17,001 nucleotides of DNA from Candidatus Gastranaerophilales bacterium (GCA_905235825.1 CAJONH010000117.1:1-17001); one strand, 5' to 3'; shown: positions 1 to 8,895, counted from the first letter of the stretch. The notes: a model not told the origin generated them from the letters alone. Program-made: numbers and translations.

Positions 1-202
1 ATTTGAAGTTACTTCATATATTCCCGGTATCGGACATAATTTACAAGAACACTCTGTTGTATTAATCAGAGGCGGCAGGGTTAAAGACCTTCCAGGTGTT
101 CGTTATCACATAGTAAGAGGTACATTAGATACAGCAGGCGTCGCAAATAGAGCTAAATCAAGATCTAAATACGGTGCAAAGAGAGCTGAGAATAAAAAAT
201 AA
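1..202 (+). CDS. rpsL: 30S ribosomal protein S12, C-terminal part (5' end outside window)
   Basis: This is the 3' part of an S12 gene. Base 1 is the last base of a codon, the reading frame runs from base 2, and the stop TAA is at 200-202, giving 66 residues. The visible protein contains the highly conserved S12 stretch with IPGIGHNLQEHSVVLIRGGR, followed by KDLPGVRYHIVRGTLD and SRSKYGAKR. S12 is a small-subunit decoding-centre protein. The tail ends in AENKK, slightly longer than the usual end of the family. rpsG follows 15 bases downstream, the standard str-operon order. The N-terminal part, including the PNSALRK loop, is outside the window. Confidence 0.97.
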   Translation, partial: FEVTSYIPGIGHNLQEHSVVLIRGGRVKDLPGVRYHIVRGTLDTAGVANRAKSRSKYGAKRAENKK

Positions 203-217
203 GAAAGGCGATTTATA

Positions 218-688
218 ATGTCAAGACGCAGTAAACCCGTAAGAAGAATACCCGCTCCTGATGCTGTTTATAATAGTGTTGATATAGCAGGTTTTATTAA
301 CAGATTGATGCGACGCGGTAAGAAATCAATAGCGGAAAGAATATTCTATTCAACGTTAGAAAACTTAAAAACTAAATCAAAAGACGAGCCGTTAGAAATT
401 TTCAAGAAAGCATTAACAAATGCTACTCCTTTATTGGAAGTTAAAGCAAGAAGAATCGGCGGTTCAACATATCAAGTTCCTCTTGAAGTAAAAGCAGACA
501 GAGGTATGGTGTTAGGTTCAACATGGATTATTGAAGCAGCGAAAAAACGCAGCGGAAAATCTATGATTGAAAAATTAACAAATGAGTTGATGGATGCTTC
601 AAACGGCATCGGAGCAGCTTGTAAAAAACGTGAAGATACTCACAAAATGGCTGAAGCTAATAAAGCATTTGCTCATTACAGATATTAA
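218..688 (+). CDS. rpsG: 30S ribosomal protein S7
   Basis: This is full-length S7 (156 residues, the usual size). S7 nucleates assembly of the 30S head by binding the 3' major domain of 16S rRNA and contacts the E-site tRNA. Visible family hallmarks are the basic N-terminus (MSRRSKPVRR), VYNS near residue 18, RRGKKS near 32-37, the conserved NATPLLEVKARRIGG segment around 68-82 followed by STYQVPLEV, and the C-terminal KREDTHKMAEANKAFAHYRY. The ATG at 218 is preceded by a GA-rich Shine-Dalgarno (AGAAAGG). It is the second gene of a rpsL-rpsG unit. A strong terminator follows directly, so fusA and tuf are not part of this transcript here. The MSRR start and FAHYRY end resemble cyanobacterial-type S7. 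Confidence 0.98.
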   Translation: MSRRSKPVRRIPAPDAVYNSVDIAGFINRLMRRGKKSIAERIFYSTLENLKTKSKDEPLEIFKKALTNATPLLEVKARRIGGSTYQVPLEVKADRGMVLGSTWIIEAAKKRSGKSMIEKLTNELMDASNGIGAACKKREDTHKMAEANKAFAHYRY

Positions 689-704
689 TATATAGACTTA
701 GTAT

Positions 705-730
705 AAAAAAGAGCCTTACGGCTCTTTTTT
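705..730 (+). terminator. Intrinsic terminator of the rpsL-rpsG operon
   Basis: An 11-bp perfect stem (AAAAAAGAGCC at 705-715 paired with GGCTCTTTTTT at 720-730) carries a TTAC loop, and the 3' arm itself ends in six T. It lies 17 bases after the rpsG stop. Because the arms are flanked by A and T tracts it could act in both directions, but there is no opposing gene here. Confidence 0.93.
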
Positions 731-820
731 ATTAAGAAAAAATTAACTTCTAAAAGGGAGTTTTGATTGAAATCATTTAAAATACAGCATGTGTATGACT
801 GTTTTTTGCTCTTTTTAAGC

Positions 821-826
821 TATAAT
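821..826 (+). promoter_or_regulatory. Candidate -10 box of the TPR-glycosyltransferase array
   Basis: A perfect TATAAT at 821-826 lies 27 bases before the first array gene start. No good TTGACA box is present at 16-18 bases upstream; that region is T-rich (GTTTTTTGCTCTTTTT). The sequence after the box (CCGGCATA) resembles the sequence after two other TATAAT boxes in the window, at 2543 and 15753. Since a strong terminator lies upstream, a promoter is required in this 117-base gap. Confidence 0.6.
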
Positions 827-847
827 CCGGCATAGATAGAGGTGTTT

Positions 848-2521
848 ATGAATAGTTTTACTTTATTAAAGTTGGATCGTGCAATATGGGTTGCTTTGCT
901 TGAAAAAGAGCAGTTACTTGAGGCTATAAAATATTACGATTTATATCGCAGAGCTTTAATTGATTTTGATGATTCAACATACGCATTAGACAAAAAAATA
1001 GAATTAGATTTTTCTATATCATTATTCCAAAGTAAAATTCTTAAATTAGCAGATAAATACCTCGCCGCAAAAGAATATGATAAAGCTGTTATGGCTTATT
1101 CCGTTGCATTTAAAAATAATATTACAAATGTAAAATGTATCAGCAACTACTTGATTTGTCTTGATGAATTAAAACAATACGATTTAAAATTAGATGTACT
1201 TAAACATTTGCAAGATATTTCAACTAACAATATTGAAATAAAAAAATTATTGGCACAAACCTATGAACAGCAAAAAATGTATTCCGAAGCCATTAATTTA
1301 ATGGAAAAATATATTGAAGAAACGGGGCAAGATGTATTGCCGGAAGACTATAATATATTGGGATGTTTTTATAACGAATATTACTCGGATGTTACCAATA
1401 AAAAAATTGATGCACAAAAAGGATATATTGCTTTTACAAAAGCATCGGATATGGAGCCTACCGTAAAATTATACGCAAAAAATGCTACTATAATGGCGGG
1501 AAAAATAAATGAATTTGAAGGCGGAAAAAAATATTGGAAAAGAGTATTTAAAACAAATCAATTATCAAATGATGATAAATTTGACTATGCTGCTTTTTGT
1601 TTAAAAACAGCCAATTTTTCAGGCTGGCATGAATATTTTGATGCTCGTTTTGATAAAGAAAACAATTCCACTTATTTCCCTGAGATTAAAAAGCCTAAAT
1701 GGACAGGAGTTGAAGATTTATCCGAGTCAACACTTCTTATATACTGTGAACAGGGATTTGGTGATACATTTTTGATGTGGGGCTATATTCCAAGACTTTT
1801 GCCTATTACAAAGCATATAATATTTGTTTCTCAAAATGAAGCATACGACCTTCTAAAAAATAATGATTGGGGAGTTGAGGTATATTCCAGAGATACTGTT
1901 GATTTAGATAAATTAGATTTTGATTATTATATACCTACAATGTCCATACCCTGTGTATTAAAACTTGACAGAAGCAATATTTCCGTAGGTGAGGGGTATA
2001 TCAAAACAAATCCTGAAATTGTTGAGGAGTTTAGAAAACAATATTTCGATAATGATAAATTTAAAATTGGTCTTTCTTTTTCGGGAAGTAAAACGGGAAC
2101 TCATTCAAGAGATGTTGCAATACCTGAATTTTTGCCATTTGATGAACTTGAAAATGTTCAATTATACAATCTTACAAAAGATGTTCCTGATTACAAATTT
2201 GAAATATTCAAAAAAAATAAAGTAATAAATGTTGTAAAACACGCATATAACTTTGCGGATACTGCCGCTGCAATTGAAAATTGTGATATTGTTGTAACAG
2301 CCGATAATTGCATTTTAAATTTATCTGCTGCAATAGGTAAAAAGACTTTTGGTCTTTTTAATTGGGCAAGTAATTTCCGCTGGTTTGATTTGACCGGTGA
2401 TAATATTATATGGTATACGGCAGTTAAGCCTTATGTATGTAATGATATTAATAACTGGAATTCTGCTATTATACGTGCAATTGACGATATTAAAGCTATA
2501 ATGCGGAATAAATCGGCATAA
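848..2521 (+). CDS. TPR-repeat protein with GT-B/GT9-like glycosyltransferase domain, array gene 1
   Basis: A predicted cytoplasmic protein of 557 residues with no signal peptide or membrane segment. Residues 1 to about 270 are degenerate TPR-type helical pairs (for example YDKAVMAYSVAFKNN, YSEAINLMEKYIEE, DYNILGCFYNEYY), likely a protein-binding scaffold. Residues about 290-557 resemble the glycosyltransferase-like half of bacterial TPR-GT fusions: EQGFGDT at 301-307 matches the family's EQGLGDT nucleotide-site loop, then FKIGLSFSGSKTG, the FADTAAAIENCD helix, D486-N-C-I-L-N491, and a tail with RWFDLTGDN and WYTAVKPYVC. The family's usual histidine is asparagine here (N491), and LAGA reads LSAA. 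The start ATG at 848 is chosen because AGAGG at 838-842 is well spaced, it gives the same N-terminus and length as the paralogs, and the GTG at 842 lies inside the Shine-Dalgarno. The sugar donor and acceptor are unknown. Confidence 0.9.
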   Translation: MNSFTLLKLDRAIWVALLEKEQLLEAIKYYDLYRRALIDFDDSTYALDKKIELDFSISLFQSKILKLADKYLAAKEYDKAVMAYSVAFKNNITNVKCISNYLICLDELKQYDLKLDVLKHLQDISTNNIEIKKLLAQTYEQQKMYSEAINLMEKYIEETGQDVLPEDYNILGCFYNEYYSDVTNKKIDAQKGYIAFTKASDMEPTVKLYAKNATIMAGKINEFEGGKKYWKRVFKTNQLSNDDKFDYAAFCLKTANFSGWHEYFDARFDKENNSTYFPEIKKPKWTGVEDLSESTLLIYCEQGFGDTFLMWGYIPRLLPITKHIIFVSQNEAYDLLKNNDWGVEVYSRDTVDLDKLDFDYYIPTMSIPCVLKLDRSNISVGEGYIKTNPEIVEEFRKQYFDNDKFKIGLSFSGSKTGTHSRDVAIPEFLPFDELENVQLYNLTKDVPDYKFEIFKKNKVINVVKHAYNFADTAAAIENCDIVVTADNCILNLSAAIGKKTFGLFNWASNFRWFDLTGDNIIWYTAVKPYVCNDINNWNSAIIRAIDDIKAIMRNKSA

Positions 2522-2542
2522 TTTTTATTTGAGTTTTTTTGT

Positions 2543-2548
2543 TATAAT
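2543..2548 (+). promoter_or_regulatory. Candidate internal promoter before array gene 2
   Basis: TATAAT at 2543-2548 is preceded by TGT, an extended -10 (TGn) arrangement, in the 47-base gap between array genes 1 and 2. No clear -35 hexamer is seen. It is followed by ATCCGATATA, nearly the same as at the promoter at 15753. It suggests genes 2-6 can be transcribed independently of gene 1. Confidence 0.5.
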
Positions 2549-2568
2549 ATCCGATATATTGAGTGAGT

Positions 2569-4242
2569 ATGAATGAATTAAGTTTATTAAAGCTGGAACG
2601 TGCAAAATGGTCTTCTTATATTGATAACAATGATATCAAAAAGGCTGTTGAATATTATAATCTTTATATAGAAAAACTAAAAAAGATAAATCCGCAAGAC
2701 AATAAAGTTCAAGATGAAATCAATCTTGCCAAAAATTTTTTCCAATTAAAAGTTACTTATATTGCGAATAAATTGTTAAATGAAAAAAACTATACAAAAG
2801 CAGTTGAACTATATAATTACGCATTTAAAAATGATAATCGTGATATAAACACCGTAAAAAATTATATAACCTGTCTTTATGAATTAAAGCATCACGATTT
2901 AACTTTAATGCTTTTGAGGCATTTAGAAAGTATTTCAGGTAATAATTACGATGCATTAAAATATATTTATATTATGTATTTTACTATGGAGTATTATTCA
3001 AATGCCATAGAAGCAATAAAAAAATACATAACAATAAAGGGTGAAGAAAATATAACACCGGCCGAATATGATGATTTGGGAATTTTTTATGATAAATATT
3101 CAAGTATAACACACAATAGGAGCGATAGAGAAAACAGCTATTATGCATTTGCCAAGGCTTCAGATTTGGCTCCCGATGTTGAAAAATACGCTAACAATGC
3201 AACTGTAATTGCACATACTTTAGGAAATATAGAACTTGCAAGAAAGTATTGGGAGCGAATATTAAAAATAAATAAAATGAATAATGAAAGTAAATATTAT
3301 TATTCTATGTTTTGTTTAAGAACGGGTGATTTTGAAAATTGGCATAAATATTATGACGGAAGACTAAAAAAAGAACACAACAGACCCTATTATCCCGAAT
3401 TAAAAAATACAATGTGGAATGGAACTCAAGACCTTTCAAATTCAACACTGCTTATATACTGCGAGCAAGGGTACGGCGATACTTTTTGGATTTGGGGTTA
3501 TATGCCGCATATTATCAAATTGGCAAAAAATGTTATTTTTATTGTTCAAGACTGTATTTACGATTTGTTGAAAGATAATGAATACGGGGTTAAGGTTTAT
3601 TCAAAAGATACTGTTAATATCGATGATTTGATTTATGATTTTTATATTTATTCAATGTCTGTTCCAACTGCATTAAAGTTAGACAAAAATAATATATCGG
3701 TAGGCGAAGGTTACATAAAATCAAAGCCTGAACTGATTTTTTTAATGAAAAATAAATATTTTTCGAGTAATAAATTTAAAATCGGTATTTCCTTTAAAGG
3801 ACATACCGATGGTAATGCCTCGAGAAATATAGAAATAAAAGAATTTCTGCTTTTAGATGAACTTGAGAATATTGAAATTTATAATTTTACACAGGGTATT
3901 TCAGATGAAGAATTTAAAATATTTAAGAACAACAAAGTAAAAAATATAGTAAATGATTTTAAAAATTTTAATGAAACCGCTGCGGCACTAATAAATTGTG
4001 ATTTACTTTTAACCTCTGATAATTGTATTTTAAATTTGGCTGGAGCTTTAGGAGTCAAAACTTTTGCACTTTTTAACTGGGCTTATGAACTAAGATGGTT
4101 CGATTTAACAGGTGAGAATGTAATTTATTATACAAGTGTTAAACCTTATATTTGTGATGATTTAGATAACTGGCAGTCAGCAATGATACCGGCGGTTAAT
4201 GATATAAAAAAATTTATTCTATCCAAACAGGAGTCATTATGA
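2569..4242 (+). CDS. TPR-repeat protein with GT-B/GT9-like glycosyltransferase domain, array gene 2
   Basis: A paralog of gene 1 with the same length (557 residues from ATG 2569) and the same architecture: TPR-like helices to about residue 270, then the GT-like domain. The nucleotide-site loop is EQGYGDTFW beginning at E299, and the second motif is D484-N-C-I-L-N, again with asparagine where related families have histidine. The conserved SRD of the other copies reads SRN (followed by IEIKEF), so an aspartate is lost in this copy. The start at 2569 is chosen by alignment with the paralogs (MNELSLLKLERAKW); an in-frame GTG at 2563 would add only two residues and has no better ribosome site. The Shine-Dalgarno is weak (GAGTGAG). 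Its stop overlaps the start of gene 3 by 4 bases (ATGA), so translation is coupled. It probably has its own promoter at 2543. Confidence 0.9.
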   Translation: MNELSLLKLERAKWSSYIDNNDIKKAVEYYNLYIEKLKKINPQDNKVQDEINLAKNFFQLKVTYIANKLLNEKNYTKAVELYNYAFKNDNRDINTVKNYITCLYELKHHDLTLMLLRHLESISGNNYDALKYIYIMYFTMEYYSNAIEAIKKYITIKGEENITPAEYDDLGIFYDKYSSITHNRSDRENSYYAFAKASDLAPDVEKYANNATVIAHTLGNIELARKYWERILKINKMNNESKYYYSMFCLRTGDFENWHKYYDGRLKKEHNRPYYPELKNTMWNGTQDLSNSTLLIYCEQGYGDTFWIWGYMPHIIKLAKNVIFIVQDCIYDLLKDNEYGVKVYSKDTVNIDDLIYDFYIYSMSVPTALKLDKNNISVGEGYIKSKPELIFLMKNKYFSSNKFKIGISFKGHTDGNASRNIEIKEFLLLDELENIEIYNFTQGISDEEFKIFKNNKVKNIVNDFKNFNETAAALINCDLLLTSDNCILNLAGALGVKTFALFNWAYELRWFDLTGENVIYYTSVKPYICDDLDNWQSAMIPAVNDIKKFILSKQESL

Positions 4243-7223
4243 ACGATTTTAACATATTAAAACTTGAACGTGCTAAATGGATTTCATATTTGGATGACGA
4301 GGATATTGAAAAATCTTTTCAATTATATAACTTGTATATTGATAGTTTAAAAAAAGCAGATTTTGACAATGAAGCTGTAAAAAGTGAAATAAATCTATGT
4401 TCACAATTATTTCAAATAAAACTTAATTTACTTTCAGATAAATATATAAAGCAAAAAAATTTTTTCAAAGCACTTTTAGTTTTATCCGCCGCATTTAAAA
4501 ATAATAAAAATGATGTTAACAATATAAAGAAGTATATTCTGTGTCTTGAAGAATTTGCTCAGGGAGATTTAAAATTATCCCTTATAAAGCATTTAGGCGA
4601 TATTTCAAATACTGCTTCCGAAATTGATGTTGAAAATTGTAAATACGTATATACAACATTGACAAATATGAATTTATATTCGGAAGCAATTACGTATTTG
4701 GAAAAATATATTAAAATAAAAGGAACAGAAAAAGTTAATGCAGATGATTATAACAATCTGGGAACATTGTATTATACATATTTTTATAAAACAAGTCATA
4801 ATATAAACGACCTTGAAAAAAGTCTTAATTTTTATCTTAAAGCAACAGATATCAATCCTAATTCCGATACATATATATCAAATGCACTAGTCATTGCATA
4901 TAAATGTAATAAAAAAGAACAAGTTAAAAATTTATGTGAAAAATTATTAAAACTCAATCCTCTGACAGAAGATGCAAAATATACTTATTCAACACTAAAT
5001 TTATGGCTCGGTAATTTTATAGAATGGCATAAATATTACAACTCAAGATTTTTAAAACAACATAACAAAATATATTTTCCGGAAATAAATAAGCCTTTGT
5101 GGGATGGAATTAAAGATTTATCGGCTTCGACACTTCTAATACATTGTGAACAGGGGTTTGGAGATATATTTTTAATGTGGGGATATATACAAAGACTTGT
5201 TAAACTTGCTAAACATATTATTTTCATAACAAAAAAAGAAACTTATGAACTTTTAAAAGCAAATGCTTATGGAGTAGAAGTATATAACAGAGATAATACC
5301 GATATAAATAAATTGGATTTTAATTATTATATACCGTCCATGTCTGTTCCTTCTTTACTGAAACTTGATAAAAGTAATATTTCAGTCGGTACGGGATATA
5401 TAAAACCCGATAATGAACTAAAAGAACAATACAGACAAAAATATTTTAACAATAATAAATTAAAAATCGGAATTTCTTTTTTTGGGGCAAAAGGCGGAGA
5501 TTTAACAAGAGATATTCCGCTAAAAGAGTTTAAGCCGCTTGACTCACTTGAAAATGTTCAAATTTATAATTTGACAAAGGATGCCGAAGATATTCAATTT
5601 GAAATTTTTAAAAATAATAAAATAATAAATATAGCAAAAGATTTTCAAAATTTTGCACAAACGGCTGCCGCAATAGCCAATTGCGATGTTATTTTGACTG
5701 CAGACAATTGTATTTTAAATTTAGCAGGGGCAATCGGAGTAAGAACTTTTGCTGTTTTTAATTGGAATTATGATTTTAGGTGGTTTGATTTGACCGGTGA
5801 AGATGTTGTATGGTATACAAATGTAAAGCCTTTTGTCTGCACGAGTTTTGATGATTGGCAATCGGCGGTTATACCGGCAATAAACAACATAGAAGAATTG
5901 AAACATAGTAATAATAACAATATTAATAATTATCCTTTATATGCTCAAAATTGCGAACAAAACGGATTATATGATGATGCAATAGAATTAATGAAAAAAT
6001 ATATGTCCGAAAAAGATGAAAAATCCATTAATGCAAATGATTATAATTATTTAGGGTACTTTTATTATTCACGTTTTGAAAAAAAAAGTCACAAATATTG
6101 TGACTTGAAAAACAGCTTAAATGCTTATTTAAAAGCATCCGAACTTGCACCTGACGTAAATTTGTACAATAGAACCGCAATAATGCTCTCAGGTAAAAGT
6201 ATGGATTTTGAAACAGGATATAAATGCTGGAACAATCTTATTAAATATAATGTTGTCAATAATTACGATAAATTTGAGTATTCCATTTTTTGTTTAAAAG
6301 CACAAAACTTTGCAGATTGGCATAAATATTACGACGCAAGGTTTTTACGAAAAGAAAATCCGCTGCAATTATCAATATTCAATAAGCCAAAATGGGACGG
6401 AAGTCAGGATTTATCAAATTCGGTTTTATTGATATATGCAGATACCGGATACGGTTTCGGCGATAATATATTAATTTTCGGATATTTATCAAGAATTACG
6501 AAACTCGCTAAACATGTTATTTTCGCTACATATAAAGAGCTGTATGAACTGTTTAATAACAATGAATACGGAGTTGAAATATTATCAAAAGATAATATTG
6601 ATTTAAATTCTTTAAATTATGATTTTTATATTCCTGCAATGTCCGTACCTGCTGTGTTAAAATTGGATAAAAGCAATATTTCCGCAGGCTCGGGTTATAT
6701 CAATGCAGATTTGACTCTTGTAAATGAATTTAAAGAAAAATATTTTAATAATGATAAATTTAAAATAGGAATTTCTTTTTCCGGTAACAGAATAAATAAG
6801 AATAAAATAAGAGATATTTCAATAGATGAATTTACACTGCTTGACTCGCTTGAAAATGTTCAAATTTATAATTTGACAAAAGAAGCAGGTAGTGAAGAAT
6901 TGGAAATATTAAAAAACAATAAGATAATAAATGCCGTGGAAACTGTTGAAAATTTTGCTCAAACAGCTGCCGTAATTGCAAATTGTGACATTGTCTTAAC
7001 ATCCGATAATTGTATACTCAATCTTGCCGGAGCATTAGGTGTAAAAACTTTTGGTCTTTTCAATTACATAAGCGAGAACAGATGGTTTGATTTAACAGGA
7101 AATGATGTTGTATGGTATACTTCCGTAAAACCGTTTGTCTGCAAAGATATGGATGATTGGCAGTCGGCAATACTGCCTGCGGTAAATGAAATAAAACAGC
7201 TTGTTAAGGCGGTTCAAGAATGA
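4239..7223 (+). CDS. Double-module TPR-glycosyltransferase-like protein, array gene 3 (in-frame fusion)
   Basis: A 994-residue protein made of two array modules joined in frame. Module 3a (about 1-556) is a full copy: TPR-like helices, EQGFGDI starting at E304, and D489-N-C-I-L-N. Module 3b (about 557-994) begins abruptly in the TPR region at a site equal to residue ~124 of gene 4. It then continues with TPR-like repeats, an altered loop D735-T-G-Y-G-F-G-D742 (two residues longer than EQGxGD) and D923-N-C-I-L-N. The N-terminal ~124 residues of the second module are missing. The junction carries an Asn-rich linker (HSNNNNINNYP) encoded by AT-rich sequence near 5905-5936. The ATG at 4239 has AGGAG at 4229-4233 and overlaps the previous stop by 4 bases. 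No stop or frameshift interrupts it, so I treat it as functional. Two catalytic-like domains on one chain may allow two additions or act as a tethered pair; this is inference. Confidence 0.9.
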   Translation: MNDFNILKLERAKWISYLDDEDIEKSFQLYNLYIDSLKKADFDNEAVKSEINLCSQLFQIKLNLLSDKYIKQKNFFKALLVLSAAFKNNKNDVNNIKKYILCLEEFAQGDLKLSLIKHLGDISNTASEIDVENCKYVYTTLTNMNLYSEAITYLEKYIKIKGTEKVNADDYNNLGTLYYTYFYKTSHNINDLEKSLNFYLKATDINPNSDTYISNALVIAYKCNKKEQVKNLCEKLLKLNPLTEDAKYTYSTLNLWLGNFIEWHKYYNSRFLKQHNKIYFPEINKPLWDGIKDLSASTLLIHCEQGFGDIFLMWGYIQRLVKLAKHIIFITKKETYELLKANAYGVEVYNRDNTDINKLDFNYYIPSMSVPSLLKLDKSNISVGTGYIKPDNELKEQYRQKYFNNNKLKIGISFFGAKGGDLTRDIPLKEFKPLDSLENVQIYNLTKDAEDIQFEIFKNNKIINIAKDFQNFAQTAAAIANCDVILTADNCILNLAGAIGVRTFAVFNWNYDFRWFDLTGEDVVWYTNVKPFVCTSFDDWQSAVIPAINNIEELKHSNNNNINNYPLYAQNCEQNGLYDDAIELMKKYMSEKDEKSINANDYNYLGYFYYSRFEKKSHKYCDLKNSLNAYLKASELAPDVNLYNRTAIMLSGKSMDFETGYKCWNNLIKYNVVNNYDKFEYSIFCLKAQNFADWHKYYDARFLRKENPLQLSIFNKPKWDGSQDLSNSVLLIYADTGYGFGDNILIFGYLSRITKLAKHVIFATYKELYELFNNNEYGVEILSKDNIDLNSLNYDFYIPAMSVPAVLKLDKSNISAGSGYINADLTLVNEFKEKYFNNDKFKIGISFSGNRINKNKIRDISIDEFTLLDSLENVQIYNLTKEAGSEELEILKNNKIINAVETVENFAQTAAVIANCDIVLTSDNCILNLAGALGVKTFGLFNYISENRWFDLTGNDVVWYTSVKPFVCKDMDDWQSAILPAVNEIKQLVKAVQE
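6086..6106 (+). repeat. Perfect hairpin within array gene 3, next to an A9 run
   Basis: AAGTCACAA at 6086-6094 and TTGTGACTT at 6098-6106 form a perfect 9-bp stem with a 3-base loop, directly at the end of nine consecutive A (6079-6087). It lies inside the coding region of module 3b. The equivalent sites of genes 4 and 5 are not palindromic. Confidence 0.6.
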
Positions 7224-8893
7224 ATAATTTGGAAATATTAAAACTGGGTAGAGCATTGTGGAATGCATATATCGATAGAGAAGATTTAGAAAAAGCAATT
7301 GAATGTTATCAGGAATATATCAATAATCTTAAAAATCATAAAGAAGATGAAAATTCTGCTAATAATGAAATAATACTTTCAAGACAGTTATTTCAAATAA
7401 AAATGAATATGCTTGCTGAAAAATATATAAAGGAAAAAAATTATCAACAAGCATTAATAGCAGTTTCTGCTGCTTTTAAAAATAACAGCAGTGACATAAG
7501 ATGCGTAAAAAATTATATAATTTGCTTGCAAGAATTAAAACAAGGAGATTTAGAGGTATCTTTATTAAAACACTTAGAAGCCATTTCGAGTAATGATATT
7601 AATAATTATCCTGCAATGGCATTGAATTATGAAAATAAAGGTTTATATACGGAAGCCCTTGAATTAATGAAAAAATATATGGAAATAAAAGGTGAAAATA
7701 GTGCAAAAACCGAAGATTACGTTTTTTTAGGGCAATTCTATAATAAATATTACGAAAATGTAAGTCATAAATATTCCGATTTACAAAACAGTGTAAAGTA
7801 TTTTGCGAAAGCAGCATTTTTGGCACCTGAAATAAATTTATATGCAAGAAATACAATAATGCTGGCCGCAAAAAGCAGAGATTTTGAAACAGCATATAAA
7901 TGCTGGGATAGTCTGAAAAAATATAATCAAATAACTGCTGATGATGAATTTGAATATTCTAAATTATGCTTAAAGACACAAGACTTTGCAGGCTGGCACA
8001 AGTATTATGATACGAGATTTTTGAGAAAACAAAATCCTATTCGTATGCCGGAATTTAGAAAAGAAAAGTGGAATGGAATAACGGATTTATCAAATTCGGT
8101 TTTACTTGTATACTGCGATACAGGATACGGGTTTGGCGATACTTTTTTAATTTGGGGCTATATGCATAGAATTGCAAAAATAGCTAAACATATTATTTTT
8201 ATTACACAAGATGAAATATATGATTTGTTAAAAAATAATGAATACGGAATTGAAGTTTTATCAAGAAATAACATAAATTTGGATAATTTGACTTATGATT
8301 TTTATATTCCTGCAATGTCCCTGCCGGCTGTGTTAAATTTGGATAGAAGCAATATTTCGGCAGGTTCGGGCTATATAAAAGCTGATTTTGCTCTTGTAAA
8401 TGAATTTAAAGAAAAATATTTTAATAACGATAAATTTAAAATAGGAATTTCATTTTCAGGTAATAAAATAAATTCAAATAAAACAAGAGATATTCCGCTA
8501 AAAGAGTTTAAGCCGCTTGACTCACTTGAAAATGTTCAAATTTATAATTTGACAAAAGACATAAATAAAGAAGACTCGGAAATATTAAAAAATAATAAAA
8601 TAATAAATACAGTGGAGAACGTTAAAAATTTTGCTCAAACAGCAGCAATAATTGCGAATTGTGATGTTATTCTGACATCAGATAATTGTATACTTAATCT
8701 TGCAGGTGCTATGGGAATTAAAACATTTGGGCTGTTTAATTATGTAAATGATGCCAGATGGTTTGATTTAACGGGGAATGATGTTGTATGGTATACTTCC
8801 GTGAAACCGTTTGTATGTAATGATATTGATGATTGGCAATCAGTTATATTGCCGGCGGCAGATGAATTAAAGCAGATTATTAAATCGAGGTAA
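7220..8893 (+). CDS. TPR-repeat protein with GT-B/GT9-like glycosyltransferase domain, array gene 4
   Basis: A full-length paralog (557 residues). TPR-like helices include YTEALELMKKYMEIKG and FETAYKCWDSLKKYN. The GT-like half has the longer loop D300-T-G-Y-G-F-G-D, shared with module 3b and gene 5, and D488-N-C-I-L-N in the second motif. It is closest by eye to gene 5 and module 3b, especially in SNISAGSGYIKADFALVNEF and the segment after it. It nevertheless carries a 75-base stretch identical to module 3a (8482-8556 versus 5504-5578), a sign of sequence exchange. The ATG at 7220 overlaps the stop of gene 3 by 4 bases. No signal peptide or membrane segment is seen. The biochemical role is unassigned beyond the family. 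Confidence 0.9.
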   Translation: MNNLEILKLGRALWNAYIDREDLEKAIECYQEYINNLKNHKEDENSANNEIILSRQLFQIKMNMLAEKYIKEKNYQQALIAVSAAFKNNSSDIRCVKNYIICLQELKQGDLEVSLLKHLEAISSNDINNYPAMALNYENKGLYTEALELMKKYMEIKGENSAKTEDYVFLGQFYNKYYENVSHKYSDLQNSVKYFAKAAFLAPEINLYARNTIMLAAKSRDFETAYKCWDSLKKYNQITADDEFEYSKLCLKTQDFAGWHKYYDTRFLRKQNPIRMPEFRKEKWNGITDLSNSVLLVYCDTGYGFGDTFLIWGYMHRIAKIAKHIIFITQDEIYDLLKNNEYGIEVLSRNNINLDNLTYDFYIPAMSLPAVLNLDRSNISAGSGYIKADFALVNEFKEKYFNNDKFKIGISFSGNKINSNKTRDIPLKEFKPLDSLENVQIYNLTKDINKEDSEILKNNKIINTVENVKNFAQTAAIIANCDVILTSDNCILNLAGAMGIKTFGLFNYVNDARWFDLTGNDVVWYTSVKPFVCNDIDDWQSVILPAADELKQIIKSR

Positions 8894-8895
8894 TT

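Noticed and set aside
842..847. Upstream GTG start for array gene 1
   Set aside because: It overlaps the Shine-Dalgarno AGAGG and adds two residues absent from every paralog; ATG 848 fits.
1989..2225. Plus-strand open frame inside array gene 1
   Set aside because: It is an out-of-frame shadow of the conserved GT-like domain.
2563..2568. Upstream GTG start for array gene 2
   Set aside because: It adds two residues absent from paralogs; ATG 2569 gives the same 557-residue length as genes 1, 4 and 5.
5036..5227. Minus-strand open frames inside the array (for example here, 5721-5906, 7092-7298, 7599-7895 and 9290-9493)
   Set aside because: They lie opposite well-conserved paralogous coding sequence, have no family features or ribosome sites, and are shadows of the real frame.
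4239..7223. Gene 3 as a pseudogene or two genes joined by a sequencing error
   Set aside because: The reading frame is open through both modules, the motifs of both are intact, and the junction has a recombination-type explanation. An assembly artefact cannot be fully excluded.
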